Shown piece after piece: positions 1-7,913 of a stretch of DNA of 34,621 nucleotides. Position numbers and translations under genes: made by a program. The stretch lies in NCBI GenBank assembly GCA_021413865.1, contig JAIOPN010000054.1, positions 1 through 34,621 of the forward strand. Direction: 5' to 3'. A model generated the notes under the pieces. The model worked only from the letters and a program-made list of their open reading frames with translations, did not search any database and had not been told where the DNA came from. The DNA is from Planctomycetota bacterium (GTDB lineage Bacteria; Planctomycetota; Phycisphaerae; Phycisphaerales; Phycisphaeraceae). The stretch's first letter is position 1. Each line of letters begins with the position of its first letter.

Positions 1-513
1 GTCCTAGGCTTGGCATCCAGCGGCATCCACTCCAACGGCTACAGCTTGGTCCGCGCAATCGTCAAGGAAGCGCAACTCGATCTCGACAAGGTCTATCCGG
101 AGCTGGAGACCACGCAGACTCTTGGCGAGGTGCTGCTGACCCCCACGCGCATCTACGCCCAGTCGATTGTCAACGTCCTGCATCAATACAGGGTCAAGCA
201 GGTCGTCACCGCGATGGCCAATATCACCGGCAGCGGCATCCCCGGCAACGTCCCGCGCACGCTCGGCTCCCACCTCAACGCCCGCATCGAGCGCTCCGCC
301 TGGCAGCCCCCGCCGGTCTTCGGCTTCCTCCAGAAGCATGGCTCGGTGGACGACACCGAGATGTTCAACGTCTTCAACATGGGCGTGGGTTACACGATGA
401 CCGTCAACCCCGTCTTTGCCGACTCCATCCTCGACCAGCTCCGCCGCCTGGGCGAGGAGGCCCGCGTGATCGGCAAGATCGTCAAGGGTACGGGCAAGGT
501 CGTTCTCGTCTGA
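1..513 (+). CDS. purM: Phosphoribosylformylglycinamidine cyclo-ligase (AIR synthase), C-terminal part
   Basis: This is the 3' portion of the AIR synthase gene, the purine step that closes formylglycinamidine ribonucleotide to aminoimidazole ribonucleotide with ATP in the cytoplasm. The frame is open from base 1 (V-L-G-L-A-S-S-G-I-H-S-N-G-Y-S), so the start lies outside the window and about 170 C-terminal residues are visible. GLASSGIHSNGYSLVR is the family signature that opens the C-terminal ATP-binding half. The later segment ITGSGIPGNVPRTL and the NMGVGYT motif are also typical of PurM. The stop is TGA at 511-513. The next gene is convergent 39 bases on, so this is the end of its transcription unit. 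Identification is secure; only the N-terminal half is missing. Confidence 0.95.
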   Translation, partial: VLGLASSGIHSNGYSLVRAIVKEAQLDLDKVYPELETTQTLGEVLLTPTRIYAQSIVNVLHQYRVKQVVTAMANITGSGIPGNVPRTLGSHLNARIERSAWQPPPVFGFLQKHGSVDDTEMFNVFNMGVGYTMTVNPVFADSILDQLRRLGEEARVIGKIVKGTGKVVLV

Positions 514-552
514 AGCCAAGCCCGCTGATGAGGCCGCGAGCCGTTGGGGTCT

Positions 553-1560
553 TCACGCCCCCACCGCCGCGCGCCCGCACACGCGCCACCACAATTCCTG
601 CCCGATCCCGATGAAGCTGCGGTGGTTGAGCGGGAACTCCAGCAGCACGTGGGCCATGCTCAGGAAGAGCAGCCACTTCACCCCCAGCGCGTAGTCCCAC
701 GCGTACACCCCGACCGACGCCAGCCAGAGCACGGCGACGGCCGCCATGCGCAGCCGCGACACCTCGTGCCAGCGGATGATCGAGGTCTTGGAGAACCAGT
801 TGAGGTAGTGATAGACATAGGCGAAGCCGATGAAGCGCATCAGGACAAGGTTCGCCGGCTGGGCGAAGAAGTCCCGCCCCGAGATCGGGCTGACGTGGAG
901 CATGTTCAGCACCACCCGGTTGACCGCCGCGAAATAGGCGTAGCTCTCCCGCACATAGCCGCTCACGACATAGTCCGACGCGTCCGGCCGGACGACCAGG
1001 AAGCTCGCCGCGCAGAGCAGGAACACCGCCAGCGACACGTACCCGCTGACGCTCCTGCTCCTGAGCGCCCCCAGCAGGATGAAGGCGCCGGTAAACACGA
1101 AGACGTGGATCAGCGTCGGCACGAAGACGAGGAAGATGAGGAGCCAGATGTTGTCCAGGCTCTGCGCCGGGTCGTGCAGGAAGAGGGTCAGCAGCAGCAG
1201 GCCCATCGCCGCCGCGAGGCGGGCCTTGACCGACTTGAGCGTGACGAGGATCAGTGACAGACCGAAGGCGAAGAGGATCAAGTCGCCGCCCAAGTCCTCC
1301 AGCGCCTTGACCTGGTACGGTCCCATCACGATGTCCGTTCCCAGCAGCAGGAGCACGGCCAGCGCCGCGATCGGCACCCAGTCCCACCTCCGGTTACAGA
1401 AGTATTTGCGGTCGTGGAGCCAGGAGATTTCCGTGAAGTAGTGAAGCGGGCCGAGCACGGCGTAGGCGAAGAGGAACAACTCGAACGGCACCACAAACGC
1501 CGCCGCCGCGGAGGCGACCATCAGGCCGATGTTCAGGTAGTTGATCCGGTCGGTGGTCAT
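553..1560 (-). CDS. Polytopic membrane protein with conserved-looking histidine motifs
   Basis: The product has 335 residues, with roughly eight to ten hydrophobic segments spread over its length, so it is an integral inner-membrane protein. I do not recognise a named family with certainty. Notable polar residues sit at membrane edges: HYFTEISWLHD at residues 40-50, an HVFVFTGAF segment mid-protein, HYLNWFSKTSIIRWHEV near residues 250-265, and HVLLEFPLNHRSF towards the end. Recurrent His with Glu/Asp near helices recalls membrane metal enzymes such as the Brp/Blh or fatty-acid-hydroxylase type, but that is only an analogy. The ATG at 1560 faces the gene at 1630 across a 69-base divergent gap that must hold both promoters. 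No strong ribosome-binding site is visible. The gene is convergent with purM. Confidence 0.85.
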   Translation of the reverse strand: MTTDRINYLNIGLMVASAAAAFVVPFELFLFAYAVLGPLHYFTEISWLHDRKYFCNRRWDWVPIAALAVLLLLGTDIVMGPYQVKALEDLGGDLILFAFGLSLILVTLKSVKARLAAAMGLLLLTLFLHDPAQSLDNIWLLIFLVFVPTLIHVFVFTGAFILLGALRSRSVSGYVSLAVFLLCAASFLVVRPDASDYVVSGYVRESYAYFAAVNRVVLNMLHVSPISGRDFFAQPANLVLMRFIGFAYVYHYLNWFSKTSIIRWHEVSRLRMAAVAVLWLASVGVYAWDYALGVKWLLFLSMAHVLLEFPLNHRSFIGIGQELWWRVCGRAAVGA

Positions 1561-1629
1561 GACGAGCCGGTTCGATCATACCCTCGCTCCGAGCGACGGA
1601 GCGCCGTGCCCGCGTGATACATTGATGCC

Positions 1630-2898
1630 ATGGCGATCCCCCTCCCGCCCGAAATCCAGGTTGTCGAACTGGCCGACGGGGTGCGGTACGTCCTGCCGCG
1701 GCGCAATCTGGGCCCGCTGCGGTTCATCAGTTTTGTGCCCATGCTCTTCGGGTTGCCGTTCCTTGCCGGGGGATTGTTCACCCTCTCGACAGGCGTTGGG
1801 AAGGTCATCCACGGCGGGACCGGCGAGATATTCGAGGCGATCTTCCTCGCGCTGTTCGCCACGCCGTTCCTGCTTGTGGGGGTGTTTGCGACCGGCGCGG
1901 GGATCATCATCGCGATGGGGCACACGGAGGTCGAGATATCCGGCGGGCAACTCCGCGTCAGGGAGCGTGCCGGGCCGGTCCACTGGACGGCGTTGCGCAG
2001 GCTCGAAGACCTGAGCCGGATCAGTGTGTTCAACGCGTTTCTGGGGGACCTCGGCGCCGCCAACCCGCGTTTGCGGCCCGCCGAAGCCCCGCCGCGCGTC
2101 CTCGCCAACAAGGCCCGCGCGATCATCGCCGAGTGCAAATCCAAACCGCTGCTCAAGATCGCTGGCGGCTACCCGCCCGAGTGGCTCGAACCCCTCGCCG
2201 ACGACCTCACGCAGCGCATCAACGACCTGCGCCTCACCGCGATGCCCGGCTCTCTCCCCGTCGAACTGGCGGACGTGCCGCAGGCCGTGCTCGACTCCCC
2301 CGCGGTTGCACCGGCCGAGACCGCCGCCCCGCCGCCGCGCGAACCGATCCAACAACCCACCGGCAGCCGCTGCACCTTCGAGCCCCGGCCCAACGGCCTG
2401 ACCATCACGGTCCCCGCCCTGGGGATGCGCGGCCACCTCTGGGGCTTGCTCATCATGGGGCTGATCTTCACCGCCATGCCCATCGGGATGTTCATCCTCA
2501 TCACCAAAAAACCCGGCGGCCCGCCGATCTGGTTCATCGGGCCGTTCTTCTCACTCTTCCTGGCGGTCGGGATCGGACTCACGCTGACGGCGCTGAACCT
2601 CGCCACGCGCCGCGCGATCATCGACGCCGTCGCCGGCACGCTACTGGTCACGCAGGCCGGGCTGTTCGGCCGCAAGCAACGGGAGTGGCCCGCCGCCGAC
2701 CTCGCCGCCCTCTACCGCGGTCCCAGCAACATGAAGGTCAACAACCGCCCGCTCCTGCAACTCACCGTCGAGCCGCGCGACGGCAACGTGATCGGCCTGA
2801 TGGCGGGCAGTAACGAGGACGACCTGGCGTGGATCGCTGACGTGCTGCGGCGCACGCTCGGAGTGCCGGCGAGCCGTGAGGAAAACGCCGAAGCATGA
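1630..2898 (+). CDS. Internally duplicated membrane protein, possible PH-like domains
   Basis: The product has 422 residues and the same layout twice. Residues about 15-175 hold a strand-rich start (VVELADGVRYVLPRR), two hydrophobic helices (about 30-52 and 68-96), then a soluble segment beginning HTEVEISGGQLRVRERAG. After a Pro/Ala-rich linker (about 215-245) come CTFEPRPNGLTITVPA, two more helices (about 265-290 and 298-320), and a soluble segment beginning RRAIIDAVAGTLLVTQAG. A two-helix hairpin inserted before a beta-rich half resembles bacterial PH-like membrane proteins; this is inference from pattern, and no catalytic motif is visible. The ATG at 1630 is preceded by an out-of-frame ATG at 1625. 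The stop at 2898 is only 7 bases from the end of the convergent surface-protein gene. Confidence 0.85.
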   Translation: MAIPLPPEIQVVELADGVRYVLPRRNLGPLRFISFVPMLFGLPFLAGGLFTLSTGVGKVIHGGTGEIFEAIFLALFATPFLLVGVFATGAGIIIAMGHTEVEISGGQLRVRERAGPVHWTALRRLEDLSRISVFNAFLGDLGAANPRLRPAEAPPRVLANKARAIIAECKSKPLLKIAGGYPPEWLEPLADDLTQRINDLRLTAMPGSLPVELADVPQAVLDSPAVAPAETAAPPPREPIQQPTGSRCTFEPRPNGLTITVPALGMRGHLWGLLIMGLIFTAMPIGMFILITKKPGGPPIWFIGPFFSLFLAVGIGLTLTALNLATRRAIIDAVAGTLLVTQAGLFGRKQREWPAADLAALYRGPSNMKVNNRPLLQLTVEPRDGNVIGLMAGSNEDDLAWIADVLRRTLGVPASREENAEA

Positions 2899-2905
2899 AA
2901 ACCGC

Positions 2906-4498
2906 TTACCCGACCGAGACAAACCCGAGGATATTCACACCGTCGGAGATCTGACCGATCGCCTCGTGGTCGGTGTAGTTGTACACCTTGAGCTTCTTGC
3001 CCTTGAGCGCCGAAGGGCCGCCCTCGTTGCCGTAGTAGAGATAGAACGCCTGGTAGGAGGGCTGCTGGCCGTCGGTCCACTGCAGGCCCAGGATGCCGGT
3101 CTCAAAGGGGGTGGCGTTGTTGTTGCTGTAGCTGTAGGTCCCGTGGCGGCCGTTGCCGTCCACGAAGTTGCCGATCTTCTGGCTCACGCCGTTGACGCCG
3201 TCGCCGGAGCCAGCGGTTTCACCGGAGAAGACGACCAGGTCGCCGATGATCGGGGCGTTGATGGTCGGGATGCTGGGCGTGAACCCGCTGCCGACAACGG
3301 CCACGTTGTTGCCCGCGTCGTCCCCGCCAACGGTAGTCACGGGCGTGATCGTGATCTCGACGTCGTAGAGCACGCCGTCGATCAACAGGAGCGGGACGGT
3401 GAAGGGCACCTTGACGGTCTTGCTGAACCCCGCCTTGGCGGTGAAGGGGATGCTGGAAACGCTGGCGAGCGGGACGTCCGCGTACCCGCTGGCCTTGGCG
3501 ACCAGCGCGACGCCGACCGTGCCCGTCGCGGCGACGTTGCCGGCGTTGAAGACCGTGATGCTCACCACGATCTTCGCCCCCGCGGGGATGGTCCCCGGCG
3601 CCGTGTAGGAGCCGCCGGTGATCCCCAGGTCGGCGAAGGCGGGCGAGAGCGTGAAGACCTCGCTCCCGATCACGGTGTTGTTGGTCTCATCCGTCTCGGC
3701 GAGCGCGTCGAGCGTGTCGATGACGGTCACGATGCGATACTGGCCCGAGGCGATCGCCGCGTCGAGGGTGAGTTTGCCCGTATAAGCCTTGGACGCACCA
3801 CCCGCGAGCGCGGCCGCCTGGTTCACCAGCGAGCCGATCGCGATGTCGCCCGAGGCGTCGTCGTTGGCGTTGGCCGCGGGGCGGAGGAAGAAATTGATGT
3901 TGATCTTCGCCGCCGAAGGAATCTTGATCGTGCCGTTGTTCGTGAGGGTCAGCTTGACCGTGCCCTTGCTGATGACGCCCTGCACAAGGCTGAGGTTGAG
4001 CTTGGGCGTGGCCGTCGCGCCGCTCAGGTCGTAGTCGGGCTGCGTGACAACGATCGCCGCGCCCGCCGCGGTGTTGTTGGTCTCGTCGTCTTCGGCAACC
4101 TTGTCGGTCGTGTCGATCTTGGCGAAGAGGAAAATGTCACCCGCATCCATCCCCGGCGAGAGCTTGATCTTCTTGAAGACCAGGTCCTTGAACGCCATCG
4201 GGTTGAGCTTGCCGAGCTTCGCGGTGGCGACCTTCGTGTCCGCCTGTGTGTCGAGCGTGTCGTCGTCGGAGAGGTAGATATCGACCACCGCACCGGACGC
4301 CGACGCGGTGTCGATGCTGTTGTTCTGCACGTGCAGCGTCACGGGCGGGACGGTCTGCCCCGAGAAGACGGCCGGCAAGAGATCGAGCCCGGTCCACGCG
4401 CCGGACAGATCCGCCGCGAGCAGCGCACGCCGCTCAAGCGGCTCAAGCCCCGCGAACCGCGCACGCACCGCACGCCGTACATCCTTGATGGTTCCCAT
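2906..4498 (-). CDS. Planctomycete LEPR-type surface protein with CARDB-like repeats
   Basis: The product has 530 residues from the ATG at 4498. That start has a good ribosome-binding site (AAGGGGAG about 5 bases upstream), whereas an upstream in-frame ATG at 4582 has none and would add an unlikely 28 residues. The N-terminus is basic and then reads GLEPLERRALLAADLSG, the signature planctomycete surface and secreted proteins carry instead of a classical signal peptide. At least three CARDB-like adhesion modules follow, marked by repeated DETNNT near domain ends (about residues 145, 275 and, degenerate, 400). The C-terminal 120 residues form a separate domain rich in Gly, Asn and Tyr (GTYSYSNNN, FYLYYGNEGG). 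No PEP-CTERM-type tail is seen. A cell-surface or extracellular adhesive role is likely; the ligand is unknown. Confidence 0.9.
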   Translation of the reverse strand: MGTIKDVRRAVRARFAGLEPLERRALLAADLSGAWTGLDLLPAVFSGQTVPPVTLHVQNNSIDTASASGAVVDIYLSDDDTLDTQADTKVATAKLGKLNPMAFKDLVFKKIKLSPGMDAGDIFLFAKIDTTDKVAEDDETNNTAAGAAIVVTQPDYDLSGATATPKLNLSLVQGVISKGTVKLTLTNNGTIKIPSAAKININFFLRPAANANDDASGDIAIGSLVNQAAALAGGASKAYTGKLTLDAAIASGQYRIVTVIDTLDALAETDETNNTVIGSEVFTLSPAFADLGITGGSYTAPGTIPAGAKIVVSITVFNAGNVAATGTVGVALVAKASGYADVPLASVSSIPFTAKAGFSKTVKVPFTVPLLLIDGVLYDVEITITPVTTVGGDDAGNNVAVVGSGFTPSIPTINAPIIGDLVVFSGETAGSGDGVNGVSQKIGNFVDGNGRHGTYSYSNNNATPFETGILGLQWTDGQQPSYQAFYLYYGNEGGPSALKGKKLKVYNYTDHEAIGQISDGVNILGFVSVG

Positions 4499-4890
4499 CG
4501 AACTCCCCTTTCCCAAAAAAATAGTGCGCAACGCCTCGACCCATTCACCCGAACATGCCCACGCGTCGTGGCGTAGGAACAAAAGAAGTGATCCCGTCAG
4601 CGGAACGTCATTTTACCGCGCAGGGCCGTAAACAGGTGACAAACCCCCTCGAAATTTTCGCCCGTGAGCCCCCGCTTGATACCCCGGGGCCGTGAGGGCG
4701 CACATACGAATCTCTCCATCCGTGCCGACACCGCCGCCCGCACGCCTGCAATCCCCCGACCGATCGACGTTCGCACTCTCTTCTGAACGTCAGCGCTGCA
4801 CCCCACATCTCATCCACGGCCAACACCCCACGCCTCCTCTCGTCCGCGTCGTGTTGCGGTATTCCTCTGCCCCATTTTTCGGAGGTCCAT
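4499..4890. other. Divergent intergenic region between surface protein and membrane protein
   Basis: These 392 bases hold no convincing gene; the short open frames here have no ribosome-binding site or coding character. The stretch must contain the promoters of the surface protein (minus strand) and of the membrane protein at 4891 (plus strand). Its middle (about 4580-4650) is AT-richer than the flanks. On the minus strand, TTGTCA and TAAAAT occur in the right order but 21 bases apart, too far for a standard promoter. The two ribosome-binding sites lie at either end: AAGGGGAG facing 4498 and GGAGG at 4881-4885 facing 4891. I see no riboswitch that I recognise. Confidence 0.6.
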
Positions 4891-6087
4891 ATGGAATCCT
4901 CTCATCATCCATCCCACACCATTTTCGATCGCCGCCCCTGGGTCCTCGGCGGTTCCATTTTCTATCTCGCCAGTGCGGTCTGCATCCTCACCGGCGTCTA
5001 TCAGATCATCGTCCCCATCTATAAAAACGACGCCGCCGCGATGGAGAAATTCGGCTGCCTCCTCACGCTCAACGTTTACGAACTGCTCCTCCTGGCCGTC
5101 ACGCTGCTTATCGTGGTCTGGCGGCACGTCACCGACGACGCCATCCTGCTGACGTTCCTCATCGCCGCGTTCCTGATCGGCTCGGCGACCGCGCTCGACA
5201 CCGTGGCGCCGGGCTTCCCCGGGCCCACGCTCGCGTTCGGTGCCGCCGGGCTCCTGCTCGCGGCGGGCAAGCTCTACGCGATGGGACGCTGGATCACCGG
5301 CCGGCTCGGCTGGCTCACCCTCGCAGGCCTGGGCGCACTGCTGGCGTGGAATTCCCTCATGCCCGGCCTGCTCGGCCTCGTCATGGCCCAGGGCCTGCTC
5401 GTTGTGCCACTGCGCGAGGCTTGGCTCGCGGGCGGATTGGCGACCCTGGCCGGCGGCGTGCTGCTCATCGCGGCGGCATGGCGCGTCCCGACGGGCCACG
5501 CGGGGGTCAACGACTACGACCGGCCGTTCCTCTGCACCGCCGCCATGCGCTGGGCGGTCATCCTGCTCCTGCTAGTCGGCGTGTTCATCCATCAATACGC
5601 CCTGAACTGGGCGTTCGGCCTGAACTTCCGCGTCGCCGATATGCTCCCGGCGCTGGCGCTGCTGTCGTTGCTCTTCTTTGAGCTGCGGCGTGGCTACGCG
5701 TTGATGCGGCGAATGCGCGACCTCACCCCGCTCTTCGTCCCCCTGGTCGCGGTGATCTTCTGCATCGCGGGCCACCTGCAATCAGTCCGGTTCGCGTGGA
5801 ACCTCGGCGTGCTCTACTCCGCACCGTTCGTCGCGATCGCCACCGCTGTCGTCATCGAGACGATGGCCCTGCTGCGCCACAGGCCCAGCCTCCACGCGCT
5901 GGCACTGGGCTACCTCGTCACGGGCTTCTGGGGCGTCATCGTTTCCACGCAGGCTTTGCAATACATCCGCACCGGCTGGCTGTTCGTGGCACTCGCGTTC
6001 CCCATCCTGCTGCTCGGCGCACTGGTCAGTCTCTGCAAGCCCCGGCCGCGCGCGGCGGAACCGGTGCTGGAGCCAGTTTCAAATTGA
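4891..6087 (+). CDS. Polytopic integral membrane protein, unknown function
   Basis: The product has 398 residues. The ATG at 4891 follows GGAGG at 4881-4885 with ideal spacing, so the start is secure. About ten to twelve hydrophobic segments run through the whole protein with only short loops, and a short polar N-terminus contains HHPSH. I recognise no family motif, transport signature or catalytic residue. The layout, with evenly spaced helices, charged loops such as RRGYALMRRMRDL near residue 270, and a short Arg-rich tail, suggests a permease-like or sensor-like membrane protein, but no function can be assigned. It appears to be a single-gene transcription unit: a strong hairpin terminator follows at 6114-6149. 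Confidence 0.85.
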   Translation: MESSHHPSHTIFDRRPWVLGGSIFYLASAVCILTGVYQIIVPIYKNDAAAMEKFGCLLTLNVYELLLLAVTLLIVVWRHVTDDAILLTFLIAAFLIGSATALDTVAPGFPGPTLAFGAAGLLLAAGKLYAMGRWITGRLGWLTLAGLGALLAWNSLMPGLLGLVMAQGLLVVPLREAWLAGGLATLAGGVLLIAAAWRVPTGHAGVNDYDRPFLCTAAMRWAVILLLLVGVFIHQYALNWAFGLNFRVADMLPALALLSLLFFELRRGYALMRRMRDLTPLFVPLVAVIFCIAGHLQSVRFAWNLGVLYSAPFVAIATAVVIETMALLRHRPSLHALALGYLVTGFWGVIVSTQALQYIRTGWLFVALAFPILLLGALVSLCKPRPRAAEPVLEPVSN

Positions 6088-6113
6088 TGCCCCATCAGGC
6101 GGTCGCTTCCACC

Positions 6114-6149
6114 GGCCCGCGGCGGCGCACACCGCCGTGGGCCGTTTTC
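6114..6149 (+). terminator. Rho-independent terminator after the 4891 gene
   Basis: A stem of GGCCC-G-CGGCGG (6114-6125) pairs with CCGCCG-T-GGGCC (6132-6143). That gives twelve pairs including one G-U, around a CGCACA loop, and it is followed by GTTTTCT. It lies 26 bases past the stop of the membrane protein and before the phosphoesterase, so it should separate the two units. Confidence 0.75.
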
Positions 6150-6230
6150 TACCCCGCGGACGCCGCGGAACCACGCCGAAAACCGCCGAAATCTCGCCCG
6201 TTAGCCGCCTGTTTGCCGATGGTGAGTCCC

Positions 6231-6716
6231 ATGAAGGTCGGCGTCATCAGCGACACCCACGACCGCCTGCCCACCTTCCGCCGCGCCGTGGCGCTCTTCA
6301 AGCGGATGAAGGTTGATGCCCTGCTCCACGCCGGCGACTACGTCGCACCCTTCGCCGCCAAGCTCATCACCCCCGACCAGCTCGACATCCCGCTCCACTG
6401 CATCTACGGCAACAACGACGGCGAACGCAAGGGCCTCAAGGCGATCCTCCCCGGCATCGCCGACGGCCCCATGACGCTCAGCCTCGGCGGCCGGACCATC
6501 GTCATGCACCACTTCATCGACTGGCTCAAGCCTGCCGACTACGCGACCGCCGACGTGGTCATCACCGGCCACACCCACTCGATCGTCAACGAAGTGAAAA
6601 GCGGCAAGCTCTTCCTCAACCCCGGCGAGTGCTGCGGCTGGCTCACCGACCGCTGCACCGTGGCCACCCTCGATCTCGACACCCTCAAGGCGGAAATCAT
6701 CGAGGTCCACGAGTAG
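6231..6716 (+). CDS. YfcE/MJ0936-type metallophosphoesterase
   Basis: The product has 161 residues, the usual length of the small calcineurin-like phosphodiesterases of the YfcE/MJ0936 group. These are cytoplasmic enzymes with two metal ions and, in most members, an unknown natural substrate. All metal-site motifs are present: SDTHD (D8, H10), HAGDY (D36), GNND (N61), HH at 93-94 and GHTHS (H114, H116). The start at 6231 is preferred over an in-frame ATG at 6219, because GGTGAG at 6220-6225 gives the former a ribosome-binding site and the protein then begins MKVGVISDTHD, as family members do. It is transcribed apart from the previous gene, which ends in a terminator. Confidence 0.92.
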   Translation: MKVGVISDTHDRLPTFRRAVALFKRMKVDALLHAGDYVAPFAAKLITPDQLDIPLHCIYGNNDGERKGLKAILPGIADGPMTLSLGGRTIVMHHFIDWLKPADYATADVVITGHTHSIVNEVKSGKLFLNPGECCGWLTDRCTVATLDLDTLKAEIIEVHE

Positions 6717-6776
6717 CCCTCTTCCCCCTCGCCCCTCCGGGGAGAGGGTGGCAAGTCCGCGAGCCGGGTGAGGGGC
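6717..6776 (+). repeat. REP-like palindromic repeat directly after a stop codon
   Basis: It begins at the stop of the phosphoesterase. Bases 6726-6748 form a hairpin (CCCTC-G-CCCC, loop TCC, GGGG-A-GAGGG). The following GTCCGCGAG and CCGGGTGAGGGG complete a layout common in dispersed bacterial intergenic repeats. A degenerate relative starts at 21015, also directly behind a stop codon. Confidence 0.6.
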
Positions 6777-6904
6777 GGGTCGCCAGTCACATTACCGCGC
6801 CTCCGGTTTATCGCCTCCGGCCGGCTGCGTGTGATCCCTCCAAAGAGCGCACCCGCGGCGCAGCCGCTACGCGACGAACCGACCGCGAACGCCGACCCGT
6901 TCAT

Positions 6905-6932
6905 TTGACAGTCCCCCCCGAATGCCTACAGT
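6905..6932 (+). promoter_or_regulatory. Sigma-70-type promoter of tRNA-Asp
   Basis: A perfect -35 box TTGACA (6905-6910) is separated by 16 bases from TACAGT (6927-6932). Transcription would begin near 6939, leaving a leader of about 30 nt before the tRNA at 6970. It is the best-matched promoter in the window, as expected for a stable RNA gene. Confidence 0.65.
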
Positions 6933-6969
6933 GTTCGGCTCACGCGAAGGCGTGCTCCGGGCCGATCCC

Positions 6970-7043
6970 GGGGGCGTAGCTCAATTGGTTAGAGCACCGG
7001 ACTGTCGATCCGGAGGTTGCGGGTTCGAGCCCCGTCGCCCTCG
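6970..7043 (+). tRNA. tRNA-Asp (anticodon GTC)
   Basis: The complete cloverleaf has 74 nt. The acceptor arm GGGGGCG (6970-6976) pairs with CGCCCTC (7036-7042, one G-U), and G at 7043 is the discriminator. The D arm is GCTC/GAGC. The anticodon stem CCGGA/TCCGG encloses CTGTCGA with GTC at 7004-7006. The T arm is GCGGG-TTCGAGC-CCCGT. CCA is not encoded. GTC reads aspartate codons. An AT-richer patch carrying a DUF3800 gene begins right behind it, but I found no second copy of the tRNA 3' end that would mark an integration site. Confidence 0.97.
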
Positions 7044-7104
7044 CTTTTCTCCCCTGTCTGACGGGCTGTGATACGGCACGACACGTTTAGATGCCAAAAA
7101 AAGT

Positions 7105-7131
7105 GGGCGACCCGATTTACCGGCGTCGCCC
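7105..7131 (+). repeat. Strong hairpin between tRNA-Asp and the DUF3800 gene
   Basis: GGGCGAC (7105-7111) pairs with GTCGCCC (7125-7131). Inside it, CCG (7112-7114) pairs with CGG (7121-7123), leaving an ATTTAC loop and one bulged C. It is preceded by a run of seven A. It may be a 3' processing or termination structure, or the edge of the AT-rich insertion. Confidence 0.5.
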
Positions 7132-7143
7132 AGCGCTAGACTC

Positions 7144-7173
7144 ACGCCCTAGTGGGCGTTATCTGTTTTATTT
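7144..7173 (+). terminator. Probable terminator downstream of tRNA-Asp
   Basis: ACGCCC (7144-7149) and GGGCGT (7154-7159) form a six-pair stem with a TAGT loop, followed by TATCTGTTTTATTT. The T-rich side is on the plus strand, so it would stop tRNA transcription about 100 nt downstream of the tRNA. It would also shield the convergent DUF3800 gene, which ends at 7172. Confidence 0.55.
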
Positions 7174-7858
7174 AATCGGACACTGCTGTCCGAGACCTAA
7201 GATCATAGACGCGCTTCTTATCAGCGTCAATGTGAGAAGCGAGAAATCCAGCCAAATACCGCTTCGTATTAGAATCCGTAAGTTTTTTATTATCAATATG
7301 TTGCAGCCGAAGTTCGGCGTAATCATGTCGAATTTTGGGGTCATCCCACAACAACGATGTTGCGCCAAGAAGTAAGTCAGCACACTGAAGACAATCATTG
7401 TTAAGGCTGTCGAGGTGATAACAACGGGCAATGTTGCCTGTTCGTCGAATGCTGTTCTGGATATTCGCGGCGGCATGTTCGTTATCGAAATCCAGAAATG
7501 TTACGACGTTGAATGGGGCTTTGAGCCGCTTTACTCGACAAAATCGGCTCAAGAAATCAAGTACTACAAATTCCTTTGTTTGCCCCGGCAACCATGGGCG
7601 ACGGTAAAAGCGAACACCCGTGTGCTGGAAGACGCGATATATCCACTGCTCGGTAACCGGCAGCATATCGAGCCGTGGACGATTCCATTTAACTTCGTGG
7701 GGCCGAAATTCCTTCGCCCCAGTGATAAGGGTAGGGGCAAAGCGGCACAACCAAAGCTTGTGAGTAAATGATGGAGAATTGGGCACAGCCAAAAAGCCAA
7801 GAGCGAAGTCGCTCTTAACTTTTCGATCATCAACATAAATGTCCCACGGAACAGTCAT
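7172..7858 (-). CDS. DUF3800 family protein, probably horizontally acquired
   Basis: The product has 228 residues. It resembles the DUF3800 family, whose members begin with a short beta strand carrying acidic residues and end with a D-S-x-x-x-x-x-Q-x-A-D-L-L-x-G segment. Here the acidic strand is IYVDD near residue 8. The C-terminal signature is LDSLNNDCLQCADLLLGA near residue 165, with further acidic residues (FLDFDNEHA) between. An RNase-H-like nuclease fold has been suggested for the family; the function is unproven and members often occur in mobile or defence-associated DNA. Base composition and codons are clearly AT-richer than in every neighbour, and the gene lies just behind a tRNA, so transfer is likely. 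No ribosome-binding site is evident at the ATG at 7858. Confidence 0.8.
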   Translation of the reverse strand: MTVPWDIYVDDRKVKSDFALGFLAVPNSPSFTHKLWLCRFAPTLITGAKEFRPHEVKWNRPRLDMLPVTEQWIYRVFQHTGVRFYRRPWLPGQTKEFVVLDFLSRFCRVKRLKAPFNVVTFLDFDNEHAAANIQNSIRRTGNIARCYHLDSLNNDCLQCADLLLGATSLLWDDPKIRHDYAELRLQHIDNKKLTDSNTKRYLAGFLASHIDADKKRVYDLRSRTAVSD

Positions 7859-7913
7859 GTCGTAAGATTATCTCGCCCCGCATCAGTTACCGCAACACCC
7901 CCGAGAGCACGCC

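Noticed and set aside
2906-4498. PEP-CTERM or LPXTG sorting signal in the surface protein
   Set aside because: The C-terminus ends in a Gly/Asn/Tyr-rich domain (...GVNILGFVSVG) with no hydrophobic helix and basic tail.
2876-4576. A 566-codon open frame on the plus strand antisense to the surface protein
   Set aside because: It is a codon-bias shadow: it is Arg/Val/Asp-rich with no domain, and the minus-strand frame has the LEPR signature, a ribosome-binding site and CARDB-like repeats.
4583-4890. Riboswitch or small protein in the long gap before the 4891 gene
   Set aside because: No conserved riboswitch core was recognised, and the short frames have no ribosome-binding site or protein-like composition.
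7044-7913. A tRNA attachment-site duplication bounding the DUF3800 patch
   Set aside because: The last bases of tRNA-Asp were looked for on both sides of the patch and no second copy was found. Short matches such as CGTCGCCC at 7124 are explained by the local hairpin.
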